Shown in pieces: positions 18,345-28,023 of a DNA stretch of 64,000 bases. Location: contig JBKJNB010000140.1 of NCBI GenBank assembly GCA_046595995.1, positions 1 through 64,000 of the forward strand, in the 5' to 3' direction. The stretch's first letter is position 1. Every line of letters begins with the position of its first letter. Made by a program: the position numbers and the translations under genes. The DNA is from JAWXBR01 sp046595995. Its GTDB lineage: Bacteria; Bacteroidota; Ignavibacteria; Kapaibacteriales; Kapaibacteriaceae. The notes under the pieces are model-generated. The model was not told where the DNA came from and did no database searches. It worked only from the letters and a program-made list of their open reading frames with translations.

Positions 18345-19187
18345 ATGCACACTCTTCGTAAATACCTGCCCCTGCTTGGCATCATTCTCTGCCTTCCGGT
18401 TTTCATGGGGCTCGCCGATGTCAAGCGTGTTACCATTAAGGGGTCGGATACGATGGTCATTCTAACACAGCGTTGGGCCGAGGTCTTCCCGCATAAGAAC
18501 GGCGTAGAGTTTCAGGTAACAGGTGGCGGTTCTGGAACGGGCATTGCGGCTCTGATTAACGGTACCACAGACATCTGTGCTTCATCGCGGCCGATCAAGC
18601 CGGCTGAGGTGCAGCAGTTGAAAGCGAAGTATAAGTATCGGGGCATGGAGATCCGCGTAGCCCGAGATGGCATTAATATTTACGTCCACAAGTCAAATCG
18701 TGTTCGACAGTTGACGATGGAGCAACTGCGCCTAATCTTTACGGGTAAGGTCACCAATTGGAAAGAAGTCGGCGGCGTAGATAAGAGAATCATCTTGTAC
18801 AGCCGCGAGAACAACTCGGGTACGTATGAGTTCTTCAAGGAACATGTACTGCTCAAGCAGGATTTTTCTGCTGAGGCCCAACACATGGCTGGCACGGCCG
18901 CGCTCATCAACGCTGTGTCGAAAGATCCGTCTGGCATTGGCTTCGGCGGAGCTGCCTATGCATCGAATGTGTCTGCCCTATCAGTTGCGAGCGAACGCGG
19001 AAAAGCCTTTATCACTCCATCTGAGAAGACAATCTTAAACGGCCAGTACCCGATCTCGCGATTCCTGTACTTCTACACCAATAAGCGTCCGAAGGGTACA
19101 GTAAAGAAATTTATCGATTGGGTTATTAGTCCAGCAGGCCAGAAGGTCGTGCAGAACGTCGGCTATTATCCAATCAAAGCTCTGTAA
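18345..19187 (+). CDS. pstS: Phosphate ABC transporter substrate-binding protein PstS
   Basis: A 280-residue periplasmic phosphate receptor. Residues 1-24 form a Sec signal ending MGLA. Phosphate-loop segments are visible as IKGSDTM (31-37) and TGGGSGTGI (59-67), plus ICASSRP and the RENNSGTYEFF segment. ATG 18345 is chosen because longer upstream reading runs back to the porin gene without signal-peptide logic. It is followed at 5 bases by pstC, so pstS-C-A-B-phoU is probably one transcript. Confidence 0.95.
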   Translation: MHTLRKYLPLLGIILCLPVFMGLADVKRVTIKGSDTMVILTQRWAEVFPHKNGVEFQVTGGGSGTGIAALINGTTDICASSRPIKPAEVQQLKAKYKYRGMEIRVARDGINIYVHKSNRVRQLTMEQLRLIFTGKVTNWKEVGGVDKRIILYSRENNSGTYEFFKEHVLLKQDFSAEAQHMAGTAALINAVSKDPSGIGFGGAAYASNVSALSVASERGKAFITPSEKTILNGQYPISRFLYFYTNKRPKGTVKKFIDWVISPAGQKVVQNVGYYPIKAL

Positions 19188-19192
19188 TCCTG

Positions 19193-20287
19193 GTGCATCC
19201 ATTCACGACTAAGAACCGGCACATTGGCGAACGCGTTATCGAGTGGACCATCCGCATCGTTGCGTCGTTCTCAATCCTTGTCATCTTCCTGATTTTCATT
19301 TTTGTGTTTAAGGAAGCTGCAAGCCTGTTTACTGAGAAGCCGGCTGAGTCGTCATCACAAGAACTCGAACCATCGACGACTCCTGCGGGCGAGCCCGAAG
19401 CCTACAACCCAGACGTCGTCGAGGCCGAAGAAGTCGATCCCAATCGTCCCGAAGTTTACAATCCAGATTCTGGTCCAGACCCCGGAAGTGTGGTTGTCGA
19501 TCGGGTCGACGAAGCGGTGAAGCCGACACCATTATCCGAGAACATTTTTGCTGGTGTCTGGCAGCCTGTAGGCGAGTCTCCCAAATTTGGCGTCGGGCCA
19601 CTTCTCATTGGCACGTTCAAGACAACCGTTATTGCCATTGTCATTGGCGCACCGCTAGGCATACTCGCCGCAATGTTTTCTGCATTCTTTGCGCCGCGCT
19701 GGTTGCGCGAGATTGTAAAGCCTGCCATCGAACTCCTTGCAGGCTTCCCCTCTGTTGTCATAGGCTTCTTCTGTCTTGCAACGGTTGCGACGTTCATTCA
19801 GCAAACGTTCGATACCGAATTCAGATTAAACGCCCTGGTAGGGGGCTTCGGACTTTCGCTAGCTGTGATTCCCATAGTCTTTACGATTGCCGAAGATGCG
19901 TTGTCGGCAGTGCCGAAGACTCTGCGTGAAGCATCTCTAGCTCTTGGCTCTACCGAGTGGCAGACTGCGTATCGTGTTATGCTTCCCGCTGCGGCACCAG
20001 GCGTCTTCGCGGCAGTGCTCCTTGGTGTAGGCAGAGCATTTGGCGAAACAATGATTGCAATCATGGCAACGGGTAACGCACCGTTCGGATCGTGGTCGAT
20101 CTTCGCGCCTGCACGAACGGTTGCCGCAACGATTGGCTCAGAGATGGGCGAAGTTGTATGGGGCTCAGAGCACTATGGAGTGTTGTTCTTGTTGGGTGCC
20201 GCATTATTCGTCGTAAGCTTTGGGTTGAATGCAATCACTGAGCTCTACGTGAAGCAGCGTTTGATGAAGAGATTTCAAGGCGCATAA
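19193..20287 (+). CDS. pstC: Phosphate ABC transporter permease PstC, with acidic insertion
   Basis: A 364-residue inner-membrane permease starting at GTG 19193. The first helix is at about residues 17-40. A Pro/Glu-rich, low-complexity stretch follows at about 48-113, with repeated YNPD and many Asp/Glu, before the normal core begins near KFGVGPLLIGTFKTT. The rest has the permease helices and the EAA-type loop (LREASLALGSTEWQTAYRV). Typical PstC proteins of about 300 residues lack the insertion, which would lie in the periplasmic loop after helix 1. With PstA it forms the phosphate channel. Confidence 0.93.
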   Translation: MHPFTTKNRHIGERVIEWTIRIVASFSILVIFLIFIFVFKEAASLFTEKPAESSSQELEPSTTPAGEPEAYNPDVVEAEEVDPNRPEVYNPDSGPDPGSVVVDRVDEAVKPTPLSENIFAGVWQPVGESPKFGVGPLLIGTFKTTVIAIVIGAPLGILAAMFSAFFAPRWLREIVKPAIELLAGFPSVVIGFFCLATVATFIQQTFDTEFRLNALVGGFGLSLAVIPIVFTIAEDALSAVPKTLREASLALGSTEWQTAYRVMLPAAAPGVFAAVLLGVGRAFGETMIAIMATGNAPFGSWSIFAPARTVAATIGSEMGEVVWGSEHYGVLFLLGAALFVVSFGLNAITELYVKQRLMKRFQGA

Positions 20288-20289
20288 CC

Positions 20290-21198
20290 ATGACAACATT
20301 TGCTGGTCATCAAAAGCTGCCTAAACGTCTAATAGGTCTCTTCGCAGTCCTAGTTGCAGCAACAGCCGCTGCCGCGATTGTGCTTCTGATTCTGAGTCTG
20401 TTCGGAACGTTCATCTTCAAAGGGGCCCCGCATATCTCGTGGGACTTCCTCACACAGTTTCCGCAGACTAACAATACACAAGGTGGCATCTGGCCTGCCC
20501 TTGCCGGCACGACGCTGCTTGTGCTTCTCATGACCATACTTGGCGTACCCATAGGCACAGCGACAGCCATCTATCTAACCGAATACGCCCGACAAAATTC
20601 TGTCTTTGCTCGCTCGGTTCGATTTGCCGTGAACACTCTTGCCGGAGTGCCTTCGATCGTCTTCGGTCTGTTCGGCGTTGGTTTCTTTGTACAGTTTCTC
20701 GGAAAAGGCATAGACATGGCCTCGGGCTCGTCTGTGTTTGGCGATGGCTCGTTGCTTTGGGCGTCTGCGACGTTAGCAGTGCTTACCCTGCCTGTTGTTA
20801 TCGTCTCTGTCGAAGAAGCTCTGCGAGCCGTGCCACGCGATCTTCGCGAAGGGTCGCTAGCGCTAGGGGCTACACGCTGGCAGACGATATGGAAAATCGT
20901 GTTGCCGAACTCAGTAACTGGCATTCTAACCGGATCGATACTTGCTGTGGGACGTGGCGCGGGCGAGGTGGCCGCAATCCTTTTTGTCGGTGTTATATAC
21001 TCCGCCGAGTCATTGCCTGGAAGTGTTACAGACAAATTCATGCACCTCGGCTATCACCTGTATGTGCTCGCAACACAATCGCCTGATGTAGAGAAAGCAC
21101 TTCCGCTGCAGTACGCGACGACACTTGTACTACTCAGTCTGACGTTCGTGTTGAATTTTTCCGCCATATATATTCGCTCACGGTTGCGCAAGACTTAA
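20290..21198 (+). CDS. pstA: Phosphate ABC transporter permease PstA
   Basis: A 302-residue permease with six predicted helices and the cytoplasmic EAA loop (LREGSLALGATRWQTIWKIV) that contacts PstB. Family segments GTPIGTATAIYLTEYA-like at 95-110 and GVPSIVFGLFG are present. The start is 2 bases after the pstC stop and the stop overlaps the pstB start (taATG), so translation is coupled through the cluster. Confidence 0.94.
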   Translation: MTTFAGHQKLPKRLIGLFAVLVAATAAAAIVLLILSLFGTFIFKGAPHISWDFLTQFPQTNNTQGGIWPALAGTTLLVLLMTILGVPIGTATAIYLTEYARQNSVFARSVRFAVNTLAGVPSIVFGLFGVGFFVQFLGKGIDMASGSSVFGDGSLLWASATLAVLTLPVVIVSVEEALRAVPRDLREGSLALGATRWQTIWKIVLPNSVTGILTGSILAVGRGAGEVAAILFVGVIYSAESLPGSVTDKFMHLGYHLYVLATQSPDVEKALPLQYATTLVLLSLTFVLNFSAIYIRSRLRKT

Positions 21199-21965
21199 TG
21201 CCAAAGGACAACACAACAAAGATTCATACGGATGCTTTTTCGGTCTTCTACGGACAGAAGCAGGCATTGCATGACATCAATCTCGATCTGCCAGAACAGC
21301 GTGTTACGGCCTTTATAGGTCCGTCGGGCTGCGGAAAGTCTACGTTCCTTCGTGCAATCAATCGCATGAACGATCTCATAGACGGTACGAGCGTTACGGG
21401 CGGCATGATGGTGGATGGCATCGATGTATACAGTCGTGAAGTAGATGTCGTTACGCTTCGCCGCCGCATTGGCATGGTGTTTCAGAAATCCATTCCATTC
21501 CCGAAGAGCGTTTACGAAAACATTACGTATGGTCTTACGCTTACAGAACGCCACTCAAAAGCAGAACTCGATGTGGTTGTCGAGGAAAGTTTAAAACGCG
21601 CAGCTCTGTGGAATGAAGTGAAGGACAGGCTGCATAATTCTGCCCTTAGCTTATCGGGAGGTCAGCAACAGCGGCTCTGCATTGCGCGAGCGATTGCTGT
21701 TAATCCTGAAATCTTACTCATGGACGAACCGTGTTCAGCTTTAGACCCAATATCGACAGGCAAGATCGAAGAGCTGATTGGTGAGCTGAAGTCTACCTAC
21801 ACGATTGTGCTCGTAACACACAACATGCAGCAGGCCGCACGCGTCAGCGACCTTACCGGATTTTTCCTGATGGGGCATCTAATAGAGTTCGATCGGACAC
21901 GTACAATCTTCACGAGCCCGACAAAGAAGGAGACAGAAGATTATATTACAGGACGATTCGGTTGA
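21198..21965 (+). CDS. pstB: Phosphate ABC transporter ATP-binding protein PstB
   Basis: A 255-residue cytoplasmic ATPase that powers phosphate import. Walker A is GPSGCGKST (41-49), the signature is LSGGQQQRLCIARA, Walker B is ILLMDEPCSALDP, and the H-loop is VLVTHNMQQAARV. The length is typical of PstB. The start shares one base with the pstA stop. Confidence 0.96.
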   Translation: MPKDNTTKIHTDAFSVFYGQKQALHDINLDLPEQRVTAFIGPSGCGKSTFLRAINRMNDLIDGTSVTGGMMVDGIDVYSREVDVVTLRRRIGMVFQKSIPFPKSVYENITYGLTLTERHSKAELDVVVEESLKRAALWNEVKDRLHNSALSLSGGQQQRLCIARAIAVNPEILLMDEPCSALDPISTGKIEELIGELKSTYTIVLVTHNMQQAARVSDLTGFFLMGHLIEFDRTRTIFTSPTKKETEDYITGRFG

Positions 21966-21987
21966 TAATCTTACGAGTACACCGCTA

Positions 21988-22707
21988 ATGAATAGAACGT
22001 TCGAAGAAGACTTAGACAAATTGCGCACGCGACTCATACGAATGGGCTCGCTGGTCGAAGAGCAGGTCGAATTCGCTTCACGGGCTCTGCGCGAGGGCAA
22101 TCTTGAGCTGGCACGTATTGTCACCGAGAGAGATGACAAAATTGACAAGCTCGATCTTAAAATCGATAAACAGTGCCAACGCATCTTCGCCCTCAACCAG
22201 CCGGTTGCGAGTGACCTACGACTGTTGTTGGCTGCAATGAAAATCAATAACGAGCTCGAGCGCATCGGCGATATGGCGCACGACATTGCCGCGATGGTGA
22301 TTCTTGCCCCGGGTGCGGTTGAGCTTGCCGCTCGAATCGATGTAGCTCGCCTATCATCTGCCACGTATCGGATGGTGAAGTCAAGCCTCGACGCGTTCAT
22401 CAACAACGACCCGGAACTTGCTACACACATTCTCCCCTCAGATGCCACTGTCGATCAGCTCTACTCGCACCTGCGTAACGAGCTTGTCGATGTCATGAAC
22501 GCAGAGCCTGCAACAGTTACCGACGGAGCTCACCTCCTCATTGCCCTTCACACAATGGAACGCATGGCCGACCATGCCACCAACATTGCTGAGAATGTAA
22601 TCTTTCTCGTGCGTTCGAAGCTTGTGCGTCATCGTGCCGTTAATGAAGACGGGATAGACGTCTCGGATATCGGCATCAGCACGATCCTCGATTCCGACCC
22701 AGACTGA
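21988..22707 (+). CDS. phoU: Phosphate signalling protein PhoU
   Basis: A 239-residue protein with two repeats of the three-helix PhoU fold, including the metal-binding EL.RIGDMAHDIA segment and its C-terminal counterpart TMERMADHATNIAENV. PhoU links PstSCAB transport status to the PhoR kinase. It is 22 bases after pstB. The matching kinase and regulator are probably the pair at 50362-52134. Confidence 0.95.
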   Translation: MNRTFEEDLDKLRTRLIRMGSLVEEQVEFASRALREGNLELARIVTERDDKIDKLDLKIDKQCQRIFALNQPVASDLRLLLAAMKINNELERIGDMAHDIAAMVILAPGAVELAARIDVARLSSATYRMVKSSLDAFINNDPELATHILPSDATVDQLYSHLRNELVDVMNAEPATVTDGAHLLIALHTMERMADHATNIAENVIFLVRSKLVRHRAVNEDGIDVSDIGISTILDSDPD

Positions 22708-22742
22708 GGCCGGCCCACCGCTCAGTTCGTAGTTTGCAGTCC

Positions 22743-23615
22743 ATGACGACAACCAAGGGTATTATTCTCGCCGGTGGCAGCGGTACACGTCTGTACCCAA
22801 TGACCGCTGCGTTCTCGAAGCAACTACAGCCTATCTACGACAAGCCGATGATTGCGTACCCGCTGTCTACGCTAATGATGGCTGGCATTCGCGAAATCCT
22901 CATCATCTCTACTCCACAAGACACGCCTGCTTTTCAGAGACTCCTCGGTGACGGTAAGAAGTGGGGCATTGAGTTACAGTATGCGGTTCAGGATGAGGCC
23001 AGGGGAATTGCAGATGCGTTCAGGGTCGGACGCGATTTCATTGCTGGCAACCAAGTATGCCTTATCCTCGGCGATAACATCTTTTACGGCAAGCTCGACT
23101 TTCTACGCAATGCCCTTGCTTCGAATGAAGGGGCTACGATCTTCGGCTATCAGGTTCAGGATCCCGAACGTTATGGCGTTGTAGAGCTGAGCTCTAAGGG
23201 CGACGTTCTTTCTTTGGAAGAAAAGCCCCTTAACCCTCGGTCTCATCTTGCTGTACCCGGCTTGTACGTTTACACATCGGATGTGTGCGATATCGCGGCG
23301 ACGCTTACTCCGAGCTCTCGAGGGGAACTCGAGATTACAGACGTCCATCATGCTTACTTGGCAAACAACCGCCTACGCGTGACGCAACTCGGACGCGGCA
23401 TTGCCTGGCTTGATACCGGCACGCCTGAGAGTATGCTTGAGGCAAGCACGTTCATACACGCAATCGAAAAGCGTCAGGGCATGAAGATTGGTTGCGTCGA
23501 GGAAGTAGCCTGGCGTAAGGGCTTCATAGACGACGATGGCTTTCGCAATGCCGTCGAATCGTTGCCTGTGTGTGACTACCGACGATACTGCGAGAACCTG
23601 CTTACGCAGACCTGA
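22743..23615 (+). CDS. rfbA: Glucose-1-phosphate thymidylyltransferase RfbA
   Basis: Makes dTDP-glucose from dTTP and glucose-1-phosphate, the first step to dTDP-rhamnose and related sugars. The 290-residue protein has the nucleotide-binding GGSGTRLYP (11-19), the QLQPIYDKPMI segment, ILGDNIFYG, and EEKP. ATG 22743 gives the family length; an in-frame TTG 9 bases upstream is unlikely. No rfbB, C or D lies next to it. The octamer occurs twice in the gene, at 23128 and 23224. Confidence 0.95.
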   Translation: MTTTKGIILAGGSGTRLYPMTAAFSKQLQPIYDKPMIAYPLSTLMMAGIREILIISTPQDTPAFQRLLGDGKKWGIELQYAVQDEARGIADAFRVGRDFIAGNQVCLILGDNIFYGKLDFLRNALASNEGATIFGYQVQDPERYGVVELSSKGDVLSLEEKPLNPRSHLAVPGLYVYTSDVCDIAATLTPSSRGELEITDVHHAYLANNRLRVTQLGRGIAWLDTGTPESMLEASTFIHAIEKRQGMKIGCVEEVAWRKGFIDDDGFRNAVESLPVCDYRRYCENLLTQT

Positions 23616-23651
23616 CGGTGGCACGCAACGCTTACACTGGACACACAGCGC

Positions 23652-23999
23652 TCAATCTGGTGTGATGCGATAGTCCTCGACTATCTCGCCGCCTATGAGA
23701 TGCTCCTGAATAATGCGTTCGAGCACTTTCTCATCGCACGAATGGTACCAGACATTTTCGGGGTGAACGACAGCAATAGGTCCGCTTGCACAGATGCGTA
23801 AACAGTTCGCCTTTGTACGAAAGATTTTACCTGGGACGTCGAGCTCGAGTTCGTGCAGCCGCTTCTTAAGGTAGTCCCACGCTTCCATTCCGTCTTTGTG
23901 TGAGCAACACTTCGGTTTTGTCTGATCGGCGCACAGAAAGATGTGCCGCTCGTGGGTGCCTACCTGAAGTTCATTCGCTTTTTCTTTGAGCTTCTTCAC
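23652..23999 (-). CDS. Thioredoxin-like [2Fe-2S] ferredoxin
   Basis: A 115-residue protein with the thioredoxin-like 2Fe-2S pattern: Cys23 in IFLCADQ, Cys31/Cys32, then CLRIC (66-70) followed by ASGPIAVVHPENVWY, the conserved family end. Four Cys probably bind one [2Fe-2S] cluster. The start is a GTG whose last two bases overlap the preceding stop (GTGA), so it is coupled to the exported protein upstream. The electron partner is unknown. It ends the long leftward run beginning at polA. Confidence 0.88.
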   Translation of the reverse strand: MKKLKEKANELQVGTHERHIFLCADQTKPKCCSHKDGMEAWDYLKKRLHELELDVPGKIFRTKANCLRICASGPIAVVHPENVWYHSCDEKVLERIIQEHLIGGEIVEDYRITPD

Positions 24000-24538
24000 T
24001 TCAAAACATAACCATCAAGCACTTGTTCGATATCGGCTAACAGTTCATTGTATAAGTCTGCGTGCGTCCAGGTCAGAATTAGGCAAACTCCCTGCCGTCC
24101 TGTGTATAAATAGCCGCGATAGACGAATGGCTGATTAGATACCTGCGCGGTAATCGTGATGTCAGTGAGCTGTTTGGAATTCACGCTCAAGGCGCGACGC
24201 TTTGCGAGCTTGGCGTTTTTTACTTCCGAATCACCACTCGTCATGCCGTCGACAAAGGCTACAATGAAGTCGTTTGCAGGCATAAAGTCTGTACTTGTGA
24301 CAACGGCAAGGAAGGCGTCCCCTTCATTATGCGCGAGCTCGAGTGCCGCCCCAGGCACATTCGCGTCAACACTCTTCTTCCAAAGCAATGGGTCTACCCA
24401 CAGTTTGCCGATAGGAAGATTGAAAACTTGTGTGTTCTTCTTACTCTTGGTGCGAGCGAGTTTAGTGTCCGGCCCAGGACTCTCTAAAGCGGGCATTGCC
24501 AGAACAAGGCTGCACAACAAAAACACTGTAGATATCAT
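23996..24538 (-). CDS. Exported protein of unknown function
   Basis: A 180-residue protein with a hydrophobic leader (about residues 1-19, SLVLAMPALES) that suggests export. The remainder is a mixed alpha/beta domain resembling in outline the DcrB/PsbP-like fold (FNLPIGKLWVD, a central TSTDFMPANDF, and YTGRQGVCLILTWTHADLY), but I do not recognise it with confidence. It overlaps mscS upstream and the ferredoxin downstream by 4 bases each, so the three are translationally coupled. Confidence 0.7.
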   Translation of the reverse strand: MISTVFLLCSLVLAMPALESPGPDTKLARTKSKKNTQVFNLPIGKLWVDPLLWKKSVDANVPGAALELAHNEGDAFLAVVTSTDFMPANDFIVAFVDGMTSGDSEVKNAKLAKRRALSVNSKQLTDITITAQVSNQPFVYRGYLYTGRQGVCLILTWTHADLYNELLADIEQVLDGYVLK

Positions 24539-26091
24539 ATCGGATTGCCCGCCTGAATTACAGTGTGAGGTGCAACAGCAAACGAGACTCCCAATTCTGC
24601 TGCCAGCCTTTGAATCGCAAAGTTGATTTCCATGCGGTCCCGCTGCTCGTCTGGTGCTTTAGGTTCAAAGTAACACTGGAATAATATTTTCAACGAAAAG
24701 TCCCCAAAGTCCGAGAACGCAATCGTAGTCGTGTCTGGAGCCTTGACCGTATGTGGATGTTCCATGACAATCGTGTTCAATCCGTTGATGAAGCGCTGCA
24801 GATGGTCAGGGTCGGTGTTGAGCGCCAGATTTAGCGTGATTTTATACTGACGCATTACTCTGAGACCGAGGTTGTCAATGATCATGTCCGCAAGACGTCC
24901 ATTCGGCACATATATGATAGAGTTCGCAGCAGATCGAATACGTGTACTGCGTAGACCGATGTCCTCTACGACACCTTCCGCCCCTGGTACAATAATGTGG
25001 TCGCCCGTGACGAATGGCTTGTCTGTCATAATCATGACAGCACCGAGCAGATTGCGAATGGTGTCTTGCGATGCTAGAGCAATGGCGACACCACCGATCG
25101 ATAATCCAGCTACGACAGCCGTAAGATTGACGTCGAACTGCTGCAAGATGGCGACTAGGCCAACAACAACAACAATGAGTTTGAGTGCGCGCCGCACCAG
25201 CGGTCGCATTGGTGACTGCGATTCGCGCCCTTTTGATGTCTTCCAGGCGATATGTTCTACCACCGCATCGACGAGGCGATATGCGGTGATGATAGCGAAC
25301 ACTGGCAGAAGTACGTTTACAATCAGGACTGCGTACCGCGAGATGCCGATAGGCAGGCGCAGGGCCGGCAACAGTGTGGCGATCAAAATTGTTGTTGCCA
25401 GTAGCGCAAGCGACCGTCCGATGCGCCGATAGACATCGGCATCCGACTCGATTAGTTTTAGGCGTCGAAACGACCAACGGACCAGCCACGCACCAACAGG
25501 CTGTAAGACTCTAACGAGCACGAGGCTTACGAAGGCGAGGATGACAATTGCCAGCCACTGCCACGGGAGCAGCCCAAGTATTCTCGCCCCGTCATCCGGT
25601 GTCATCGCGGCAATGAATTCCAAGCCAAATGGATACAGTGCCTCATACATTTCTGGCACCGTCTGAACGGTGTAGGCTGCGAAGACCCAGTTCTCTCCGT
25701 CTCGAATGAGCGAGATGCGTGGTTCTTTCGGATAGGGTCTGAACTCCGCACGTTGCGTAGACGAGTCTATGTAGTCCGCGCGATTTGGGACAGCATCGAG
25801 GTGGATATGAAATCCACGTCCGCGAATGATGTCGCGTAGATGCCTTGCGCGTTCGATCTCTTCCTGCGTAGAAATCCCTACATCTTGCAGGAGTCTGCTA
25901 GCAGTATTAAAGTCTTTTACCTTTTCGTCCGTGCTTGCCATGAATGTGGCCAGCGCCTGACGTGGAGTTGTGCGATCCAACGGAACTGAGGCACACAAAC
26001 CGGGAACGCATGCAAGGAGTGTGATCGCAACGACGAGTACCGTCAGGAAAAATGAAGGTATGGTTACACTCCGCACGCTTGCTGCACCCAT
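24535..26091 (-). CDS. MscS-family mechanosensitive channel
   Basis: A 518-residue membrane protein. After a signal-like leader comes a periplasmic domain of about 150 residues, then several helices and the MscS core. The pore helix is rich in Gly/Ala (LSIGGVAIALASQDTIRNLLGA), followed by the beta domain TDKPFVTGDHIIVPG, GVVEDIGLRSTRIR and YVPNGRLAD. It probably opens under membrane tension to release solutes. ATG 26091 lies one base after the thrS stop; ATG 26103 would overlap thrS by 11 bases. Confidence 0.92.
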   Translation of the reverse strand: MGAASVRSVTIPSFFLTVLVVAITLLACVPGLCASVPLDRTTPRQALATFMASTDEKVKDFNTASRLLQDVGISTQEEIERARHLRDIIRGRGFHIHLDAVPNRADYIDSSTQRAEFRPYPKEPRISLIRDGENWVFAAYTVQTVPEMYEALYPFGLEFIAAMTPDDGARILGLLPWQWLAIVILAFVSLVLVRVLQPVGAWLVRWSFRRLKLIESDADVYRRIGRSLALLATTILIATLLPALRLPIGISRYAVLIVNVLLPVFAIITAYRLVDAVVEHIAWKTSKGRESQSPMRPLVRRALKLIVVVVGLVAILQQFDVNLTAVVAGLSIGGVAIALASQDTIRNLLGAVMIMTDKPFVTGDHIIVPGAEGVVEDIGLRSTRIRSAANSIIYVPNGRLADMIIDNLGLRVMRQYKITLNLALNTDPDHLQRFINGLNTIVMEHPHTVKAPDTTTIAFSDFGDFSLKILFQCYFEPKAPDEQRDRMEINFAIQRLAAELGVSFAVAPHTVIQAGNPI

Positions 26092-26092
26092 G

Positions 26093-28015
26093 TTAAGACG
26101 CACCAGGGACGTTGAGCATCGTGAACATCTCTTTCACGTCTTGAACAAACACCATTCCCTTGTCGCCTTCGCCATGTTTGCGAAGCCCCACGCCTTCGTT
26201 CTCAATCTCTTTCGTGCCGATAATAAGTGCAAACGGTACTTTCTTCTGCTCACTTTCGGCAATCTTTCGACTAATCTTCTCGTTGCGTACGTCGAGATGC
26301 ACTCGTATGCCCATGGCTTCAAGTTCTGTTGTAAGCTTTTTCGCAAACTCATGATGTGCATCGGCGATTGGTAACACGCACACCTGTATTGGAGCAAGCC
26401 AGAATGGGAAGTTGCCTGCGTAGTGCTCGATGAGGATAGAAATGAATCGTTCCATAGAGCCGAACGGGGCCCGGTGGATGATTACTGGTCTGTGTTTAGT
26501 GTTGTCCGCGCCAACGTATTCGAGGTTGAAGCGTTCAGGCATTACATAGTCTACCTGCACCGTGCCTAGTTGCCACTTGCGCCCGATAGCATCACGCACA
26601 ATGAAGTCAATCTTCGGTCCGTAGAACGCAGCTTCACCGAGGCCGATGAAATACGGTAGCTGCATCGCATCTGCCACATCTTGAATCTCTTTCTGTGCAC
26701 GGTCCCAATACTCGATGTCTCCGCCATATTTGGTTTCGTTGTCGTCGCGAAACGATAGACGCGTCGTTACTTCCATTCCAAACGTTGAGAACACAAGCTG
26801 CGTTAACTCAACGACACTCCGAATCTCGTCTTTCAACTGATCATGCGTGCAGTATATGTGTGCATCATCCTGTGTAAAGCCCCTTACCCGAGAGAGTCCG
26901 TTCAGCTCACCCGATTGCTCGTACCTATACACAGTACCAAACTCCGCGAGGCGCAATGGTAGATCGCGATATGATCGAGGTTTCGCTGCGTAGATCTGAT
27001 GATGGTGCGGACAATTCATCGGTTTGAGTAGGTACTGCTCATCATCGATGGTAATTGGTGCGAACTGCGATTCTGCGTAATACGGATAGTGTCCAGAGGT
27101 TTTGTACATCTCCAGGTTGCCAATGTGCGGCGTAATTACTTCCTGGTAACCGCGTTTTACCTGCTCGTCACGAAGAAATGCCTCTAGACGTCGGCGGAGA
27201 ATGGTGCCGTTCGGCAGCCATACAGGCAGTCCACCACCGATTGTGGGTGTGACCATATAGATTTCAAGTTCGCGGCCGAGCTTTCGATGATCGCGGCGTT
27301 CAGCTTCTTCACGTTGTGTTAAGAACTCTTCGAGCTGCGCTTTCTTTGGGAAGGCAATGCCGTAGATACGAGTGAGCACCGCTCGCTTTTCATCGCCGCG
27401 CCAGTATGCACCCGCGACACTTAATAACTTTGGATACTTAATGAGTCCAGTAGACGGTATGTGCGTTCCACGGCACAAATCGGTAAAGCCACCTTGCTTG
27501 TACAACGTAACGGCCTGACCCTTCAAGCCATCGAGCAACTCAAGTTTGTACTGATCACCCTTCTCAGTGAAGAACGCAACGGCATCATCCCACGCAATCT
27601 CAATGCGTTCGAACGGCACATCGCGTTTTGCAAGCTCCTGCATTTTTGCTTCGATGGCAGGCAGTTCTTCGACACTGAGCTTTGCGCTGCCGGGTAATTC
27701 GACGTCGTAGTAGAAGCCTTGTTCGATGGGCGGACCAATTCCGAACTTGACGCCTGGGTAGAGTACTTCGAGTGCTTCTGCCATTAAGTGCGCAGTTGAG
27801 TGCCAGAAGATGCTGCGTCCTTCGTCGTTGTCGAACGTTACGATGCGCACCGATGCATCGGCGACAATCGGACGCGACAAATCGTATGGAACGTCGTTAA
27901 CAAAAATGCCGATGGCATTGCGGGCTAGTCCGTCAGAGATGCCCTTTGCAACGTCCATGCCTGTCGATCCGGACGGCATCTCGCGCACGTCGCCGTTCGG
28001 TAGAGTAATGTTCAT
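26093..28015 (-). CDS. thrS: Threonyl-tRNA synthetase
   Basis: A 640-residue class II synthetase with the full bacterial architecture: TGS domain (1-60), second additional (editing) domain with HSTAHLMAEAL, catalytic core and C-terminal anticodon-binding domain. Core motifs include KPMNCPHHHQIY (zinc Cys and motif 1 region), RVRGFTQDDAHIYC (motif 2) and HRAPFGSMERF (motif 3). The upstream spacer is only 8 bases, so there is no room for a T-box or thrS leader operator. The octamer lies at 26878-26885. Confidence 0.97.
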   Translation of the reverse strand: MNITLPNGDVREMPSGSTGMDVAKGISDGLARNAIGIFVNDVPYDLSRPIVADASVRIVTFDNDEGRSIFWHSTAHLMAEALEVLYPGVKFGIGPPIEQGFYYDVELPGSAKLSVEELPAIEAKMQELAKRDVPFERIEIAWDDAVAFFTEKGDQYKLELLDGLKGQAVTLYKQGGFTDLCRGTHIPSTGLIKYPKLLSVAGAYWRGDEKRAVLTRIYGIAFPKKAQLEEFLTQREEAERRDHRKLGRELEIYMVTPTIGGGLPVWLPNGTILRRRLEAFLRDEQVKRGYQEVITPHIGNLEMYKTSGHYPYYAESQFAPITIDDEQYLLKPMNCPHHHQIYAAKPRSYRDLPLRLAEFGTVYRYEQSGELNGLSRVRGFTQDDAHIYCTHDQLKDEIRSVVELTQLVFSTFGMEVTTRLSFRDDNETKYGGDIEYWDRAQKEIQDVADAMQLPYFIGLGEAAFYGPKIDFIVRDAIGRKWQLGTVQVDYVMPERFNLEYVGADNTKHRPVIIHRAPFGSMERFISILIEHYAGNFPFWLAPIQVCVLPIADAHHEFAKKLTTELEAMGIRVHLDVRNEKISRKIAESEQKKVPFALIIGTKEIENEGVGLRKHGEGDKGMVFVQDVKEMFTMLNVPGAS

Positions 28016-28023
28016 CGTGAAAT

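Noticed and set aside
28016..28023. T-box or leader operator for thrS
   Set aside because: Only 8 bases separate thrS from the upstream gene, too short for such an element.
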